Positions 41,292-49,900 of a DNA stretch of 64,000 nt are shown piece by piece. Below the pieces are notes generated by a model that saw only the letters and a list, made by a program, of their open reading frames with translations, did no database searches and was not told the origin of the DNA. The first letter of the stretch is position 1, and each line of letters opens with the position of its first letter. The stretch covers positions 1 through 64,000 of the forward strand of contig NZ_JAGHZV010000001.1 in NCBI RefSeq assembly GCF_017745215.1. The letters run 5' to 3'. The stretch comes from Sphingomonas sp. Lineage in GTDB: Bacteria; Pseudomonadota; Alphaproteobacteria; Sphingomonadales; Sphingomonadaceae. The translations under genes and the position numbers were made by a program.

Positions 41292-42254
41292 ATGGACCGG
41301 CGGACACTCCTGGGGATGACGGCGGGCGGGCTCGTCGCGGCCTGCGGGGGCGTGCGGCGCGAGCCGGTGTATCGCTGGACGCGACTGACCGAGGCGGCAG
41401 GCTTCCCGGGCTCGTACAACTTCCCCGTCCATGTCTCGACCGACCGGCGCTTCGTGGCACTCCATCCCGAGGGTACCTGGTCCTCGCGCGACGGGCGGGT
41501 GTGGATGAAGGAGGGCATGCCACCCAGTGGGACGAACAGCGCCTATCTGCCGCTCGTCCAGCACGGCGAAGGCGCCTGGGCGATCGGGCAACTCCAGGGC
41601 GACTATCGCGGCTTCCGAATCGATCCGCTGGTCAAACGGACGCTCGACTATCGCGGCTGGACCGATCTCGGGCGTAGCGACGCGCTGCCCAAGCTGGTCT
41701 TCGCGGCCTGCGCTAGCTTCGGCGGCCATCTCTGGCTGCTCGGCGGGTTCGACGGGCGGCGCGAGACCAACGGGGTGTGGCGCTCGGTGAACGGGCTGCG
41801 CTGGGAGCGGGTGCTCGCCGAGGCGCCCTGGTCGCCGCGGGCGGCCGCCAAGGCAGTGGCGTTCGACGGGCGGCTGTGGCTGCTCGGCGGCGGGGTGATC
41901 GACGGCGCGCAGGCGAACGACGCCTGGTCGAGCGGCGACGGGCGCGAGTGGCGGCGCGACGTGGCGGTGCTTGCCGATCCAGCGCCGAGCGGGTTCACGC
42001 CGCAGGTGTTCGACCGGCGGCTGTGGCTGGTCGCGGCGAACCGTGCGGGCGGGTTCGGCAGCGCGATGCTCGTGCTGGGGGAGGGGCGGAGCTTCGACCG
42101 GGTCGAAGCTCCGTGGAGCCCGCGCGGCGGCGTCGCGACCTGGGTGGCGGACGGGCGGATGTACCTCACCGGCGGTAAATATTCCGAGCAGAGCGAAGGC
42201 GAGCCGCGCTTCATTTATTCGAACGACGTGTGGATGATGACGCGCACCGGATAG
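41292..42254 (+). CDS. lipoprotein with kelch-like beta-propeller
   Basis: A 320-residue lipoprotein: lipobox LVAAC, Cys18. Repeats of a beta-propeller with kelch-like motifs follow, for example [41 protein letters not shown] and [13 protein letters not shown]. Such proteins usually bind carbohydrate or protein partners in the periplasm or outer membrane; the ligand is unknown. Divergent from purL. Confidence 0.88.
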   Translation: MDRRTLLGMTAGGLVAACGGVRREPVYRWTRLTEAAGFPGSYNFPVHVSTDRRFVALHPEGTWSSRDGRVWMKEGMPPSGTNSAYLPLVQHGEGAWAIGQLQGDYRGFRIDPLVKRTLDYRGWTDLGRSDALPKLVFAACASFGGHLWLLGGFDGRRETNGVWRSVNGLRWERVLAEAPWSPRAAAKAVAFDGRLWLLGGGVIDGAQANDAWSSGDGREWRRDVAVLADPAPSGFTPQVFDRRLWLVAANRAGGFGSAMLVLGEGRSFDRVEAPWSPRGGVATWVADGRMYLTGGKYSEQSEGEPRFIYSNDVWMMTRTG

Positions 42255-42321
42255 CGCTTGCCAAATCTCAACGAATCGAGTGCAATAGGGGTGCAAGACC
42301 AAGTGCTTGCCGGAGTATCGC

Positions 42322-42726
42322 GTGGCTCATCGCTGGATCCTTCCCGCTCATTTCAGCGAGGCTGACGCATTCGCGCCGGTTGCCGCGCTACCCGCCGCCT
42401 TCCAGTGCGACCTCGCCGACGACGCGCTCACCTGGGCCTTCGGCGTCTACGACATCTTCGGCATCCCCCGCGGCGAGCGGGTCGACCGGCGCGAAGTCGT
42501 CGAGATGTACACCCAGGAGTCGCGCGAACTGCTCGACCGGCTGCGCAGCGAAGCGATCGCGAGCTGCGGCAGCTTCACCTTCGAGGCGCAGATCCGCCGG
42601 ACGGACGGTGCGCTGCGCTGGATGCGCGTCTCGGCCGACGTCGCCTCGATGAACGGCCGCGCGACGGTCCTCTATGGCGTGAAGCAGGACATCACGGCCG
42701 AAGTGGCGCGAGGGGCGGACGGGTAG
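42322..42726 (+). CDS. single-domain PAS protein
   Basis: A 134-residue protein with one PAS fold: [19 protein letters not shown] and [19 protein letters not shown] (the PAC part), followed by the YGVKQDIT end. No kinase or output domain is attached, so it may sense a ligand and act through a partner. GTG 42322 was chosen because CCGGAG stands six bases upstream; the frame is open from 42307. Confidence 0.82.
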   Translation: MAHRWILPAHFSEADAFAPVAALPAAFQCDLADDALTWAFGVYDIFGIPRGERVDRREVVEMYTQESRELLDRLRSEAIASCGSFTFEAQIRRTDGALRWMRVSADVASMNGRATVLYGVKQDITAEVARGADG

Positions 42727-42769
42727 GACCGCCCACGGATTGGTTTCGGGCTGCGACAGCCGCCAGGCC

Positions 42770-43666
42770 TCAACTCAACCCCAGATATGCCGGCGCCGAG
42801 AGCACCGTGCCGGCCAGCGCGATCGGCACGCCGGCGGGCGTGGTGATCGAGACGGTCATGTGCCCGTCGCCGTCGAAGCTGACGCTGGTCGAGGCGGTCG
42901 TGCTGTCGAGATAATAGGGCCAGAGCCCGCTGTCGGCATTGGCCTGGATCGTCGCCTGGTCGTCCGAATCGAATTCGGCCTGCGACGTGTAGGTCACCGC
43001 GATCTGGTCGGCGACGATCAGGTTCGCGACGAAGCGCGGCATCGTGCCGTCGGCGCCGAAGGTCGAGTTCCAGCTGATCGGCGAGCTCGGATTCCAGGGG
43101 TTCTTGCCCGGATTGTTGTAGGCCGTCGCCATCGCGGTCGAGAGATACCAGCTGGACGGCGTCGGCGCGAAGTTCAGCAGATGGCCGAAGGACAAGCTCA
43201 TGCTCAGCGCCGCGGCGGCGAACTGGCCCGCGATGCCGTCGATCGCCGGGCTTTCCGTCCATAGCCCCCAGAAGTCGCTCGCGGGCGGCGCGGGAGTGGT
43301 GACGGGGAAGCTCACCGTCGGCGCGGCGGCGAGCAGGCCCGTCATGGTGTCATAGCCGATCGACCAGCCGGGCGGGTTCGAGCCCCAGGCGGCGAGGTTC
43401 TTCTTCGCGACCGCGACCGGGTCGAGCGGGTTGCGGCCGGGGATCAGCGAATTGATCATGTCGCTGTAGGCCGAGAAGAATTCGGAGCCCGTCGGCGCCA
43501 TGATCTGCGACGTGTCGGGGATCTGGTTGAACCAGTCCCAGAGGCCCTGGTCGCCGCCGGTGATCGGCGTAGCGGGCTGGAGCACCTGGCCGGTGGTCGT
43601 CGCCAGGCCGATCGCGCGAAACTCACGCTCGAGGAACAGCGATTGCAGCTCGTCGAAGGTCGGCAT
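42770..43666 (-). CDS. unknown protein, paralogue of the gene at 43773
   Basis: A 298-residue protein without signal peptide or membrane helix. Homologous throughout with its upstream neighbour: TFDELQSLFLEREF, LWDWFNQIPDTS, GYDTMTGLLAAAPTVSF, ISWNSTFGADGTMPRF (187-202), SGLWPYY (226-232) and SITTPAGVPIALAGTV (253-268). The C-terminal 130 residues look like a beta-sandwich. I do not recognise the family. It starts at 43666 after GGAGAGGG, 106 bases past the neighbour's stop. Only Asp, Asn, Gly, Ser and aromatics dominate, suggesting an extracellular or aggregation-prone fold, but no export signal is seen. Confidence 0.8.
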   Translation of the reverse strand: MPTFDELQSLFLEREFRAIGLATTTGQVLQPATPITGGDQGLWDWFNQIPDTSQIMAPTGSEFFSAYSDMINSLIPGRNPLDPVAVAKKNLAAWGSNPPGWSIGYDTMTGLLAAAPTVSFPVTTPAPPASDFWGLWTESPAIDGIAGQFAAAALSMSLSFGHLLNFAPTPSSWYLSTAMATAYNNPGKNPWNPSSPISWNSTFGADGTMPRFVANLIVADQIAVTYTSQAEFDSDDQATIQANADSGLWPYYLDSTTASTSVSFDGDGHMTVSITTPAGVPIALAGTVLSAPAYLGLS

Positions 43667-43772
43667 GGCCCTCTCCGCGACATGAGTGAAGATAAGATGG
43701 AGGCGGCCGGCAGGGGGAAGCCTGCCGGCCGCTCCTTCGGCGCGCACGGGGAGCGCGCGCCGCGGCCGAGGC

Positions 43773-44984
43773 TCAGCTCGGCTCGAGGACGCGCTCGCGT
43801 GCCGACTGTTCGAACAGCGTCCTGGTGAGGAACTTCGCCGCCTCGACTTCGCTGCCGAGATAGCCAGCGGCCGATTCGACGATCGCGCCGATGACCACCG
43901 GCACGCCGGCGTCGCTGGTGATGGAGACCGTCAGATTGCCCTGCGCGTTGAAGCTCGCATAGGTCGACGAGCCGCTCGAGCCGCTGCTCGAGTAGAACGG
44001 CCAGAGGCCCGCGCTCGAATTGTTGCGGATCTCGGTCTGCTCGGTCTCGGTGTAGCTCGCCACCGACTGGACGAGGATCTCCATCTTGTTGGCGATCAGC
44101 AGCGTCGTGGTGAAGCGCTGCATGTTGCCGTTGGTGCCGAAGGTGTTGTCCCAGTTGATCGTCGAGTTCGGATCCCAGGGCGCCGCGTTCGGATTGTGGT
44201 AGGCGAGGCCCAGCGCCGCCGAGGAGAACCAGATGCCCGGGCTCGTCGTGAACGGCAGGACGTTCGCGAACGACGCCTGCAGCGACACGCCGCTCGACGC
44301 GAACTTCTGGCTGATCGTCGAGGACGAGCTGCTGCCGCCCCACAGGCCGAAGAAGCCGCCGGTCGAGCCGTTGGTCCAGGTCTTGGAGACGTCGGTCTGC
44401 CAATTGCCCTGCGCGACGTTGAAGCTGCGCGACGGCGCCGACATCAGCAGCTGGACCATGGTGTTGTAGTCGATCGAGAAGGTGATCGGCTGGGTGCCGG
44501 CCGGCTGATAGGGCATTGCGTTGTTCTGCGCGACGAAGATCGGGTCGAGGTTGTCGCGGTTGAGCGCGATCGCGCCCTGGCGCGCGACGGTCTGGCACGG
44601 CGTCGAGCCATAGGCCCAGAGCTGGAAGTCCTGCCCGGTCGGGCCGACCTGGTTCTTGCTGCGCGCGGTCGCCCAATTGCCGTAGCAGGCGTCGCCCACG
44701 GTCTTCGGGAAGAGCTCATTCGCCGGCTGCAGCGCCGAGAGCACGCCCTGATAGTCGGCCGAGAATTTGTTGCCGCCCGCGCCGAGCGCGATGTTCATGT
44801 TGAGCGTCGCCGGCGGGATGATGTCGAGATAATTCCAGAGCCGGCCATCGGCGCCAGCGCCGCCGACGAGGGGCGGAGACGGCTGGACGACCTGGAAGGG
44901 CGTCGTCGTCTCATAGCCGAGCCCCGCCGCGAGGGCATTGTAAAAGCCGTTTTGCAGCTGATCGAAACTGACCGGATTTGCCAT
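43773..44984 (-). CDS. unknown protein, larger paralogue
   Basis: A 403-residue protein with no signal peptide. It has the same segments as the gene at 42770: SFDQLQNGFYNALAAGLGYE, LWNYLDIIPPAT, DYNTMVQLLMSAPSRSF, INWDNTFGTNGNMQRF (266-281), AGLWPFYS (315-322) and SITSDAGVPVVIGAIV (344-359). Extra parts are an insert of about 50 residues at 92-145 with two Cys (GDACYGNW, GSTPCQTV), Gly/Ser-rich linkers, and a charged C-terminal tail. GGGAG stands upstream of the start. Function unknown; the AT-rich upstream region suggests dedicated control or recent acquisition. Confidence 0.8.
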   Translation of the reverse strand: MANPVSFDQLQNGFYNALAAGLGYETTTPFQVVQPSPPLVGGAGADGRLWNYLDIIPPATLNMNIALGAGGNKFSADYQGVLSALQPANELFPKTVGDACYGNWATARSKNQVGPTGQDFQLWAYGSTPCQTVARQGAIALNRDNLDPIFVAQNNAMPYQPAGTQPITFSIDYNTMVQLLMSAPSRSFNVAQGNWQTDVSKTWTNGSTGGFFGLWGGSSSSSTISQKFASSGVSLQASFANVLPFTTSPGIWFSSAALGLAYHNPNAAPWDPNSTINWDNTFGTNGNMQRFTTTLLIANKMEILVQSVASYTETEQTEIRNNSSAGLWPFYSSSGSSGSSTYASFNAQGNLTVSITSDAGVPVVIGAIVESAAGYLGSEVEAAKFLTRTLFEQSARERVLEPS

Positions 44985-45106
44985 GGTGCTACTCCCGCTT
45001 CGCTGAGGACGCCGAAAGGCACTCGCGGACTCGGTCGAGTTCGCGTTGTCTTCGGCGAGACTGAGTTTGCCGACAATATGTCTTCAGATATCTTTCAATA
45101 TCGTCG

Positions 45107-45152
45107 GCGATTTCGTCGTCAGCAAACAATTGACGCGACTTGACGAAATCGC
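45107..45152. promoter_or_regulatory. 11-bp perfect inverted repeat in the AT-rich region
   Basis: GCGATTTCGTC (45107-45117) and GACGAAATCGC (45142-45152) are perfect inverse copies separated by 24 bases, 123 bases upstream of the larger unknown gene's start. It could form a hairpin in the leader RNA or bind a dimeric regulator at two half sites. Confidence 0.6.
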
Positions 45153-45210
45153 AGTGTTGGCGACCGTTATCTTATCGTGATTCAGGACGTAAAAAAGACA
45201 AGTTAATAGG

Positions 45211-45229
45211 GTGAATCTTATGGATTCAC
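45211..45229. promoter_or_regulatory. 7-bp dyad GTGAATC-N5-GATTCAC
   Basis: A perfect short dyad with a five-base centre inside the AT-rich region, 227 bases upstream of the larger unknown gene. The spacing suits a homodimeric HTH protein. No regulator gene is adjacent. Confidence 0.45.
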
Positions 45230-45467
45230 GCTTAAGGTTTATGCAATTTTAAGAATAAAAAACGTAATTCAACGCGCCACTTCATCTCGATGCATGCCTG
45301 TGACGCATCGCAGCAAAACTTCATATTCGATTGAGTCGTTACTTGCATCAGACCTATGGTCGGCGTGCCGAAGGGTCAACAACTATTGATTCCAGAGTCG
45401 TGACTTATCAACAGTGTGACGCCGACATGACGTTCGCTTGGCTGTTCACGACAGCCGATGCGGATGC

Positions 45468-45806
45468 CTAGAGGATTTCGCGGACCTTCTCGGGCGGGCG
45501 GCCGAGGCGGACGCCCTTTTCGGTCTCGACCAGCGGGCGCTCGATCAGGATCGGATCGGCGACCATCGCGTCGAGGATCGCCTCGTCGGAGGCATGCTTG
45601 AGCGCCTTGGCGCCGTCCTCGGCCTTGCGGAGCCCCTCGCGCGGGGCGAGCCCGGCGCGGGCATAGAGCGCGGCGAGCGTCTCGCGGGTAGGCGGGTGCT
45701 TGAGATACTCGATCACCTCGACCTCGACGCCGGGCGCGTCCTGGAGGATCGCGAGCGTCTCGCGCGACTTGGAGCAGCGCGGATTGTGCCAGAGGGTCGC
45801 CTTCAT
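45468..45806 (-). CDS. arsC: arsenate reductase, glutaredoxin-linked type
   Basis: A 112-residue ArsC. The catalytic Cys11 is in HNPRCSKSR, and the oxyanion-site arginines are in the IERPLVETEKGVRLGRPPE segment near the C terminus. It reduces arsenate to arsenite with glutathione and glutaredoxin. No arsB/acr3 or arsR is next to it. GAGGAG precedes the start at 45806. Confidence 0.94.
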   Translation of the reverse strand: MKATLWHNPRCSKSRETLAILQDAPGVEVEVIEYLKHPPTRETLAALYARAGLAPREGLRKAEDGAKALKHASDEAILDAMVADPILIERPLVETEKGVRLGRPPEKVREIL

Positions 45807-45988
45807 GCGCGCTCCTCTAAGCGGGCGGGCGCGTGGGGCCAAGTCCCGGCGGGACGGGATTATTGTTCCACATCGGCGGCAACGGCTCCGCGCCATTGAC
45901 GGTGCCGGTGCGCGCCGACAGGATCGCGGGAAACGAGAACGGGGTCGCGCTTCAATCCGGATCCGCTGCGGCGGGGGGGAGACGGTCG

Positions 45989-46864
45989 ATGCGCGCGCGG
46001 GTTCGGACTATCCTGGTCATCGGCATGATGCTCGCGCTCACGGCCTGCGCGACGCAGGGCGCGGTGCTGTCGACCGGCGTCGGCGCGATCCGCACCAGCG
46101 CGACCGCGGCGAACGCCGAGACCGAGACGGTCTTCGGCGAGATCAATGCCGCGCACCGCGACGACGTGATCGCCTTGCTGCTCGCCCAGCGCGCGCGGCC
46201 CAGCGAAGCGGCGTTCGCGCCGGCGATCGCACCCGAGACCGCGGGCCGCTGGGCAGCGGCGTTCGACGGCGTCGACAACTATCTGGCGGCGCTGCAGGAC
46301 TTGGTCGACCCCAAGCGCTCGACGGCGGTCACCGACAATCTCAAGGGTGTCGGCGAGGCGCTGCAGAGCCCGACCTTCGGCGCCAAGATCCCGCCCGAGG
46401 CGGTGAGCCTGTTCGCGAGCTTCGGCGGTGCGATCGTCCAGGCGGCGGCCGAGGGCAAGGCATTGGCGATCATGCGCCGCACCGATCCCGAGTTCCGCGC
46501 GCTGATGACGGGGCTGGCAGGGCTGGTCGGCGAGCCCGGCGCGACCTCGCGGCCCGGCACGCTGCGCGCGATGGTCGACGATCATTGGGCGGGGTTGCTG
46601 AGCGGCGTCGAGACGGCGTTCGTCGGCGTCGCGAACGGCACCGAGGACGAGCGCAAGCCGCTGCTCGTCAGCTACGGCACGCTGATCGACGAGCGCCAGG
46701 CCTATCGCGAGCGGCTCGCGCGGCTGCGCACCGCGCTGCTCGCGATGGCCGAGGCGCATTCCGAAGCGGCCAAGGGAAGCGCCGGCGGCACCTTCTACTG
46801 GATCGAGCAGATCAACGGCTATTTCCAGAAGGCGCGCGAGGACGCAAAGGGGGGAGAAGGCTGA
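45989..46864 (+). CDS. helical lipoprotein of unknown function
   Basis: A 291-residue lipoprotein: signal with lipobox LTAC (Cys at about 16), then a mature part made almost entirely of amphipathic helices (for example RSTAVTDNLKGVGEALQS, DERQAYRERLARLRTALLAM). No Cys besides the lipid anchor. I do not recognise the family. GGGGGGAGA stands just upstream of the ATG. It overlaps the next gene by one base (TGATG), so the two are almost certainly made together. Confidence 0.8.
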   Translation: MRARVRTILVIGMMLALTACATQGAVLSTGVGAIRTSATAANAETETVFGEINAAHRDDVIALLLAQRARPSEAAFAPAIAPETAGRWAAAFDGVDNYLAALQDLVDPKRSTAVTDNLKGVGEALQSPTFGAKIPPEAVSLFASFGGAIVQAAAEGKALAIMRRTDPEFRALMTGLAGLVGEPGATSRPGTLRAMVDDHWAGLLSGVETAFVGVANGTEDERKPLLVSYGTLIDERQAYRERLARLRTALLAMAEAHSEAAKGSAGGTFYWIEQINGYFQKAREDAKGGEG

Positions 46865-47184
46865 TGGACGAACTCGAAGCCCTTGCCACGCAGCTGCGCG
46901 CGCTGCGCGAGTCGCTGCGCGGGCAGATCGCCCAGACCGACGACGTCGCGACGGCCAACAAGCTCCAGGCGCAGGTGCTCGAAGTCAATTCGCGCATCCA
47001 GTCGATCAATTCGGTGATCTTCGCGGCGAATACCGCGCAAGTGACGCAGCACCTCGACGCGATCAACGACGCCACCAAGGAGATCGGCGAAGCGATCGCG
47101 GACATCCAGCAGATCGCCGACGTGATCGGCGCGGTGAAGAACCTGCTCGGGATCGTCGACGGGGTGATCGGCCTGCTGACCTGA
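46864..47184 (+). CDS. small coiled-coil protein coupled to the lipoprotein
   Basis: A 106-residue protein with no signal peptide. Heptad-like helices run from residue 1 to about 80 (LEALATQLRALRESLRGQ, LQAQVLEVNSRIQSIN), and the last 25 residues (IADVIGAVKNLLGIVDGVIG) are hydrophobic with glycines, like a membrane-active amphipathic helix. Translation is coupled to the lipoprotein gene. Family unknown; together they might form a membrane-associated complex. Confidence 0.78.
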   Translation: MDELEALATQLRALRESLRGQIAQTDDVATANKLQAQVLEVNSRIQSINSVIFAANTAQVTQHLDAINDATKEIGEAIADIQQIADVIGAVKNLLGIVDGVIGLLT

Positions 47185-47256
47185 GACGGGTCGCGCGTCA
47201 GAGCCCGATGCGGCAGGTCGGCGATCTTCTAAGGTTCGTTTCCCCGCACCCCAATG

Positions 47257-47360
47257 GTCACCCCGGCCTTGTGCCCGGGCCCACCGATCGGCGAGCGATG
47301 GAAAGGAAGCGGAAGGGCAACCGGCGCCGCGCCGTGGGCCCGGCACAAGGCCGGGGTGAC
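47257..47360. repeat. palindromic repeat, family B
   Basis: Arms of 26-27 bases, GTCACCCCGGCCTTGTGCCC (47257 onward) and its inverse ending GGCCGGGGTGAC at 47360, differ by one base. It lies between convergent genes (the small coiled-coil gene and accC) and may end transcription both ways. Sequence differs from family A. Confidence 0.88.
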
Positions 47361-47374
47361 GGCGACGGGACGGA

Positions 47375-48727
47375 TCAGCCCTCCTGCTTGGCCAGCCACT
47401 CCTCGAGCCACTTGATCGTGTAGTTGCCCGCCTGGAAGTCGGGGTCGTCGAGCAGCGCCTGGTGGAGCGGGATGGTGGTCTTCATCCCTTCGATCACATA
47501 TTCCTCGAGCGCGCGGCGCAGGCGCCGGAGCGCGCCCTGGCGCGTGGTGCCGTAGACGATCAGCTTGGCGATCATGCTGTCGTAATAGGGCGGCACCTTG
47601 TAGCCCGCGTAGAGCCCGCTATCAACGCGGACGTTCATCCCGCCCGGCGCATGGTACTGCTTCACCAGCCCGGGCGAGGGCGCGAAGGTGCGCGGGTCCT
47701 CGGCGTTGATCCGGCACTCGATCGCATGGCCGCGGAACTGGACGTCCTGCTGGCGGAGCGTCAGCGGATGCCCCTCGGCGATGCGGATCTGCTCGCGGAC
47801 GAGGTCGAGCCCGGTGATCATCTCGGTCACCGGATGCTCGACCTGGAGCCGGGTGTTCATCTCGATGAAGTAGAACTCGCCGGCTTCCCACAGGAATTCG
47901 ATCGTGCCCGCGCCGCGATAGCCCATGTCGGCCATCGCCCTGGCGCAGACGCCGCCGATCCGCTCGCGCTCCTCGGAGGAGAGCACCGGCGAAGGCGCTT
48001 CCTCGAGCACCTTCTGGTGGCGGCGCTGGAGCGAGCAGTCGCGCTCGCCGAGGTGTATCGCATTGCCGTTGCCGTCGCCGAATATCTGCACTTCGATGTG
48101 GCGCGGGTTGCCGAGGTATTTCTCGAGATAGACGGTGGCGTCGCCGAAGGCGGCCTTGGCCTCGCTGCCCGCCTGAAGCATCTGCGCCTCGAGGTCGGCG
48201 GGGTTGGTGACGACCTTCATCCCGCGGCCGCCGCCGCCCGATGCCGCCTTGATGATCACCGGATAGCCCGCGGCCTCGGCGATCTTCTTGGCTTCCTCGA
48301 CGTCGCTGATCGCGCCGTCCGAGCCGGGGACGAGCGGCAGGCCGAGCTTGCCCGCGGTGCGCTTGGCCTCGATCTTGTCGCCCATCGTGCGGATGTGCTC
48401 GGGCTTGGGGCCGACGAAGATCAGCCCGTGCGCCTCGACGATCTCGGCGAACTTGGCGTTCTCCGAGAGGAAGCCATAGCCCGGGTGGATCGCATCGGCG
48501 CCCGAGATTTCGGCGGCGGCGATGATCCGCGGGATGTTGAGATAGCTCTCGGCCGCGGGCGGCGGGCCGATGCAGATCGCTTCGTCGGCGAGGCGGACGT
48601 GCATCGCATCGGTGTCGGCGGTGGAGTGCACCGCGACCGTCTTGATCCCCATCTCGTGGCAGGCGCGATGGATGCGCAGCGCGATCTCGCCGCGATTGGC
48701 GATCAGGAGCTTCTTGATCTCGGGCAT
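47375..48727 (-). CDS. accC: biotin carboxylase subunit of acetyl-CoA carboxylase
   Basis: 450 residues, standard size. ATP-grasp motifs are [11 protein letters not shown] and the catalytic [14 protein letters not shown]; the N terminus is [15 protein letters not shown]. It carboxylates biotin on AccB in the first step of fatty-acid synthesis. Order aroQ-accB-accC on one strand; a 30-bp hairpin separates accB and accC here. Confidence 0.99.
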   Translation of the reverse strand: MPEIKKLLIANRGEIALRIHRACHEMGIKTVAVHSTADTDAMHVRLADEAICIGPPPAAESYLNIPRIIAAAEISGADAIHPGYGFLSENAKFAEIVEAHGLIFVGPKPEHIRTMGDKIEAKRTAGKLGLPLVPGSDGAISDVEEAKKIAEAAGYPVIIKAASGGGGRGMKVVTNPADLEAQMLQAGSEAKAAFGDATVYLEKYLGNPRHIEVQIFGDGNGNAIHLGERDCSLQRRHQKVLEEAPSPVLSSEERERIGGVCARAMADMGYRGAGTIEFLWEAGEFYFIEMNTRLQVEHPVTEMITGLDLVREQIRIAEGHPLTLRQQDVQFRGHAIECRINAEDPRTFAPSPGLVKQYHAPGGMNVRVDSGLYAGYKVPPYYDSMIAKLIVYGTTRQGALRRLRRALEEYVIEGMKTTIPLHQALLDDPDFQAGNYTIKWLEEWLAKQEG

Positions 48728-48743
48728 GTTCTTTTCCTAGGCG

Positions 48744-48819
48744 GCACCGGCCCGCTCCCCCGCCCGGCCACCCAGCGGCAGTATCTTATGGGTGGCCGGG
48801 TGGGGGAGCGGGCCGGTGC
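48744..48819. repeat. long perfect hairpin between accB and accC
   Basis: Arms of 30 bases (48744-48773 and 48790-48819) are inverse copies with one C-to-T change, separated by 16 bases. Arm begins GCACCGGCCCGCTCCCCCGC. In the RNA this would form a very stable stem in the accB-accC spacer. No other copy was seen in the window, though its style matches mobile palindromic elements. Confidence 0.9.
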
Positions 48820-48835
48820 GGCGCAACACTCAGGC

Positions 48836-49321
48836 TTACTCGACGACGACGAGTGGCTGGTCGTATTCGACCGGGCGGCCGTTCTCGACCAGGATCGCCG
48901 TCACCGTGCCCGCGGACGGGGCGGGGATCGGGTTCATCGTCTTCATCGCCTCGATGATCAGCAGCGTCTCGCCCGCCGCGACCTTCTGGCCGACCGCGAT
49001 GAACGGCTTGGCGTCGGGATTGGGCGAGAGATAGGCGGTGCCGACCATCGGCGACTTGACGGCGTTGGCGGTGCTGGGCGCGGCAGGCGCGGCCTCGGCC
49101 GGCGCTGCGGCGGCAGCCGCAACGGGAGCAGGTGCAGCGGCGACGGGGGCCGCAACGGCGGCGGGCAGCGCAGCCACGGTCACTTCGCGGGCGACTCGCA
49201 CGCGGCGCTCGCCGTCCTGCACCTCGACCTCGGTCAGCTGCGTCTCGTCGAGCACCGCGGCCAGCTGGCGCACCAGATCGATATCGATCCGCATCGCGCC
49301 CATATCATTGTTATCGGCCAT
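48836..49321 (-). CDS. accB: biotin carboxyl carrier protein
   Basis: 161 residues. The C-terminal biotinyl domain contains Lys127 in EAMKTM, the biotin site; an Ala/Pro-rich linker (about 50-85) joins it to a helical N terminus ([20 protein letters not shown]). It carries CO2 between AccC and the carboxyltransferase. Confidence 0.98.
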   Translation of the reverse strand: MADNNDMGAMRIDIDLVRQLAAVLDETQLTEVEVQDGERRVRVAREVTVAALPAAVAAPVAAAPAPVAAAAAAPAEAAPAAPSTANAVKSPMVGTAYLSPNPDAKPFIAVGQKVAAGETLLIIEAMKTMNPIPAPSAGTVTAILVENGRPVEYDQPLVVVE

Positions 49322-49354
49322 AGACCCTTCTGTACGATGAAACCGCGCCCTCTG

Positions 49355-49789
49355 TCAGAGTCGCGCGGCGGCTTCAAGCGCCAGCATATAGGAAAGCGCC
49401 CCGAACCCTGCGATGGTTCCTCGGGCGGCACGACCCACGATGCTGGTGTGGCGATACTCCTCCCGGGCTTGCGGGTTGGAGAGATGGACCTCGATCACCG
49501 GCGTCTTGATCGAGCGCGCGGCGTCGTAGAGCGCGAGGCTGGTGTGGGTATAGGCGCCGGCGTTGAGCAGGATCGCCCTGGCGCCCGTTGCCTGCGCCTC
49601 GTGCATCCAGTCGATGAGGTGCCCCTCGTGATTCGACTGGCGCATGTCGATCGCCAGGTCCAGCTCGCGCGCCCGGTCCTCGAGCATGCCGGCGATGTCG
49701 TCGAGCGTGTCGTGGCCGTAGATCTCGGGCTCGCGCAGGCCGAGGAGATTGAGATTGGGTCCGTTGAGGACGAAGATCGTCTCGGTCAT
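49355..49789 (-). CDS. aroQ: 3-dehydroquinate dehydratase, type II
   Basis: 144 residues. The type II signature is [19 protein letters not shown] with the catalytic Tyr, followed by [14 protein letters not shown] and the active-site NAGAYTHTS and EVHLSN segments. It makes 3-dehydroshikimate in the aromatic pathway. First gene ahead of accB, a common pairing. Confidence 0.98.
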   Translation of the reverse strand: MTETIFVLNGPNLNLLGLREPEIYGHDTLDDIAGMLEDRARELDLAIDMRQSNHEGHLIDWMHEAQATGARAILLNAGAYTHTSLALYDAARSIKTPVIEVHLSNPQAREEYRHTSIVGRAARGTIAGFGALSYMLALEAAARL

Positions 49790-49900
49790 CTTTTGTTTTT
49801 GGCCCCGTTGCGGCTGCTCCTATCGCATTCGCGGCCCGCAAGCGCAACGTTCGCCGCTTGCGGTTGCCCCGCGGCGCCGCGGCTCTCTATATGCGCGGCC

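Larger units (their letters stand above)
44985..45467. other. AT-rich intergenic control region
   Basis: 483 bases with no supportable gene and a clearly lower G+C (about half A+T between 45060 and 45440) than the rest of the window. It holds several dyads: 45107-45152, 45211-45229, CGATGC (45288-45293) with GCATCG (45305-45310), and GGCTGT/ACAGCC at 45440-45456 just past arsC. It must contain the promoter of the unknown paralogue pair on the minus strand. Confidence 0.8.

Noticed and set aside
45438..45899. 153-codon plus-strand frame opposite arsC
   Set aside because: Antisense to a complete ArsC with catalytic motif.
49790..49900. Possible TPP riboswitch ahead of thiSG
   Set aside because: The short spacer lacks the CTGAGA and ACCTGA-type conserved parts of the thi-box.
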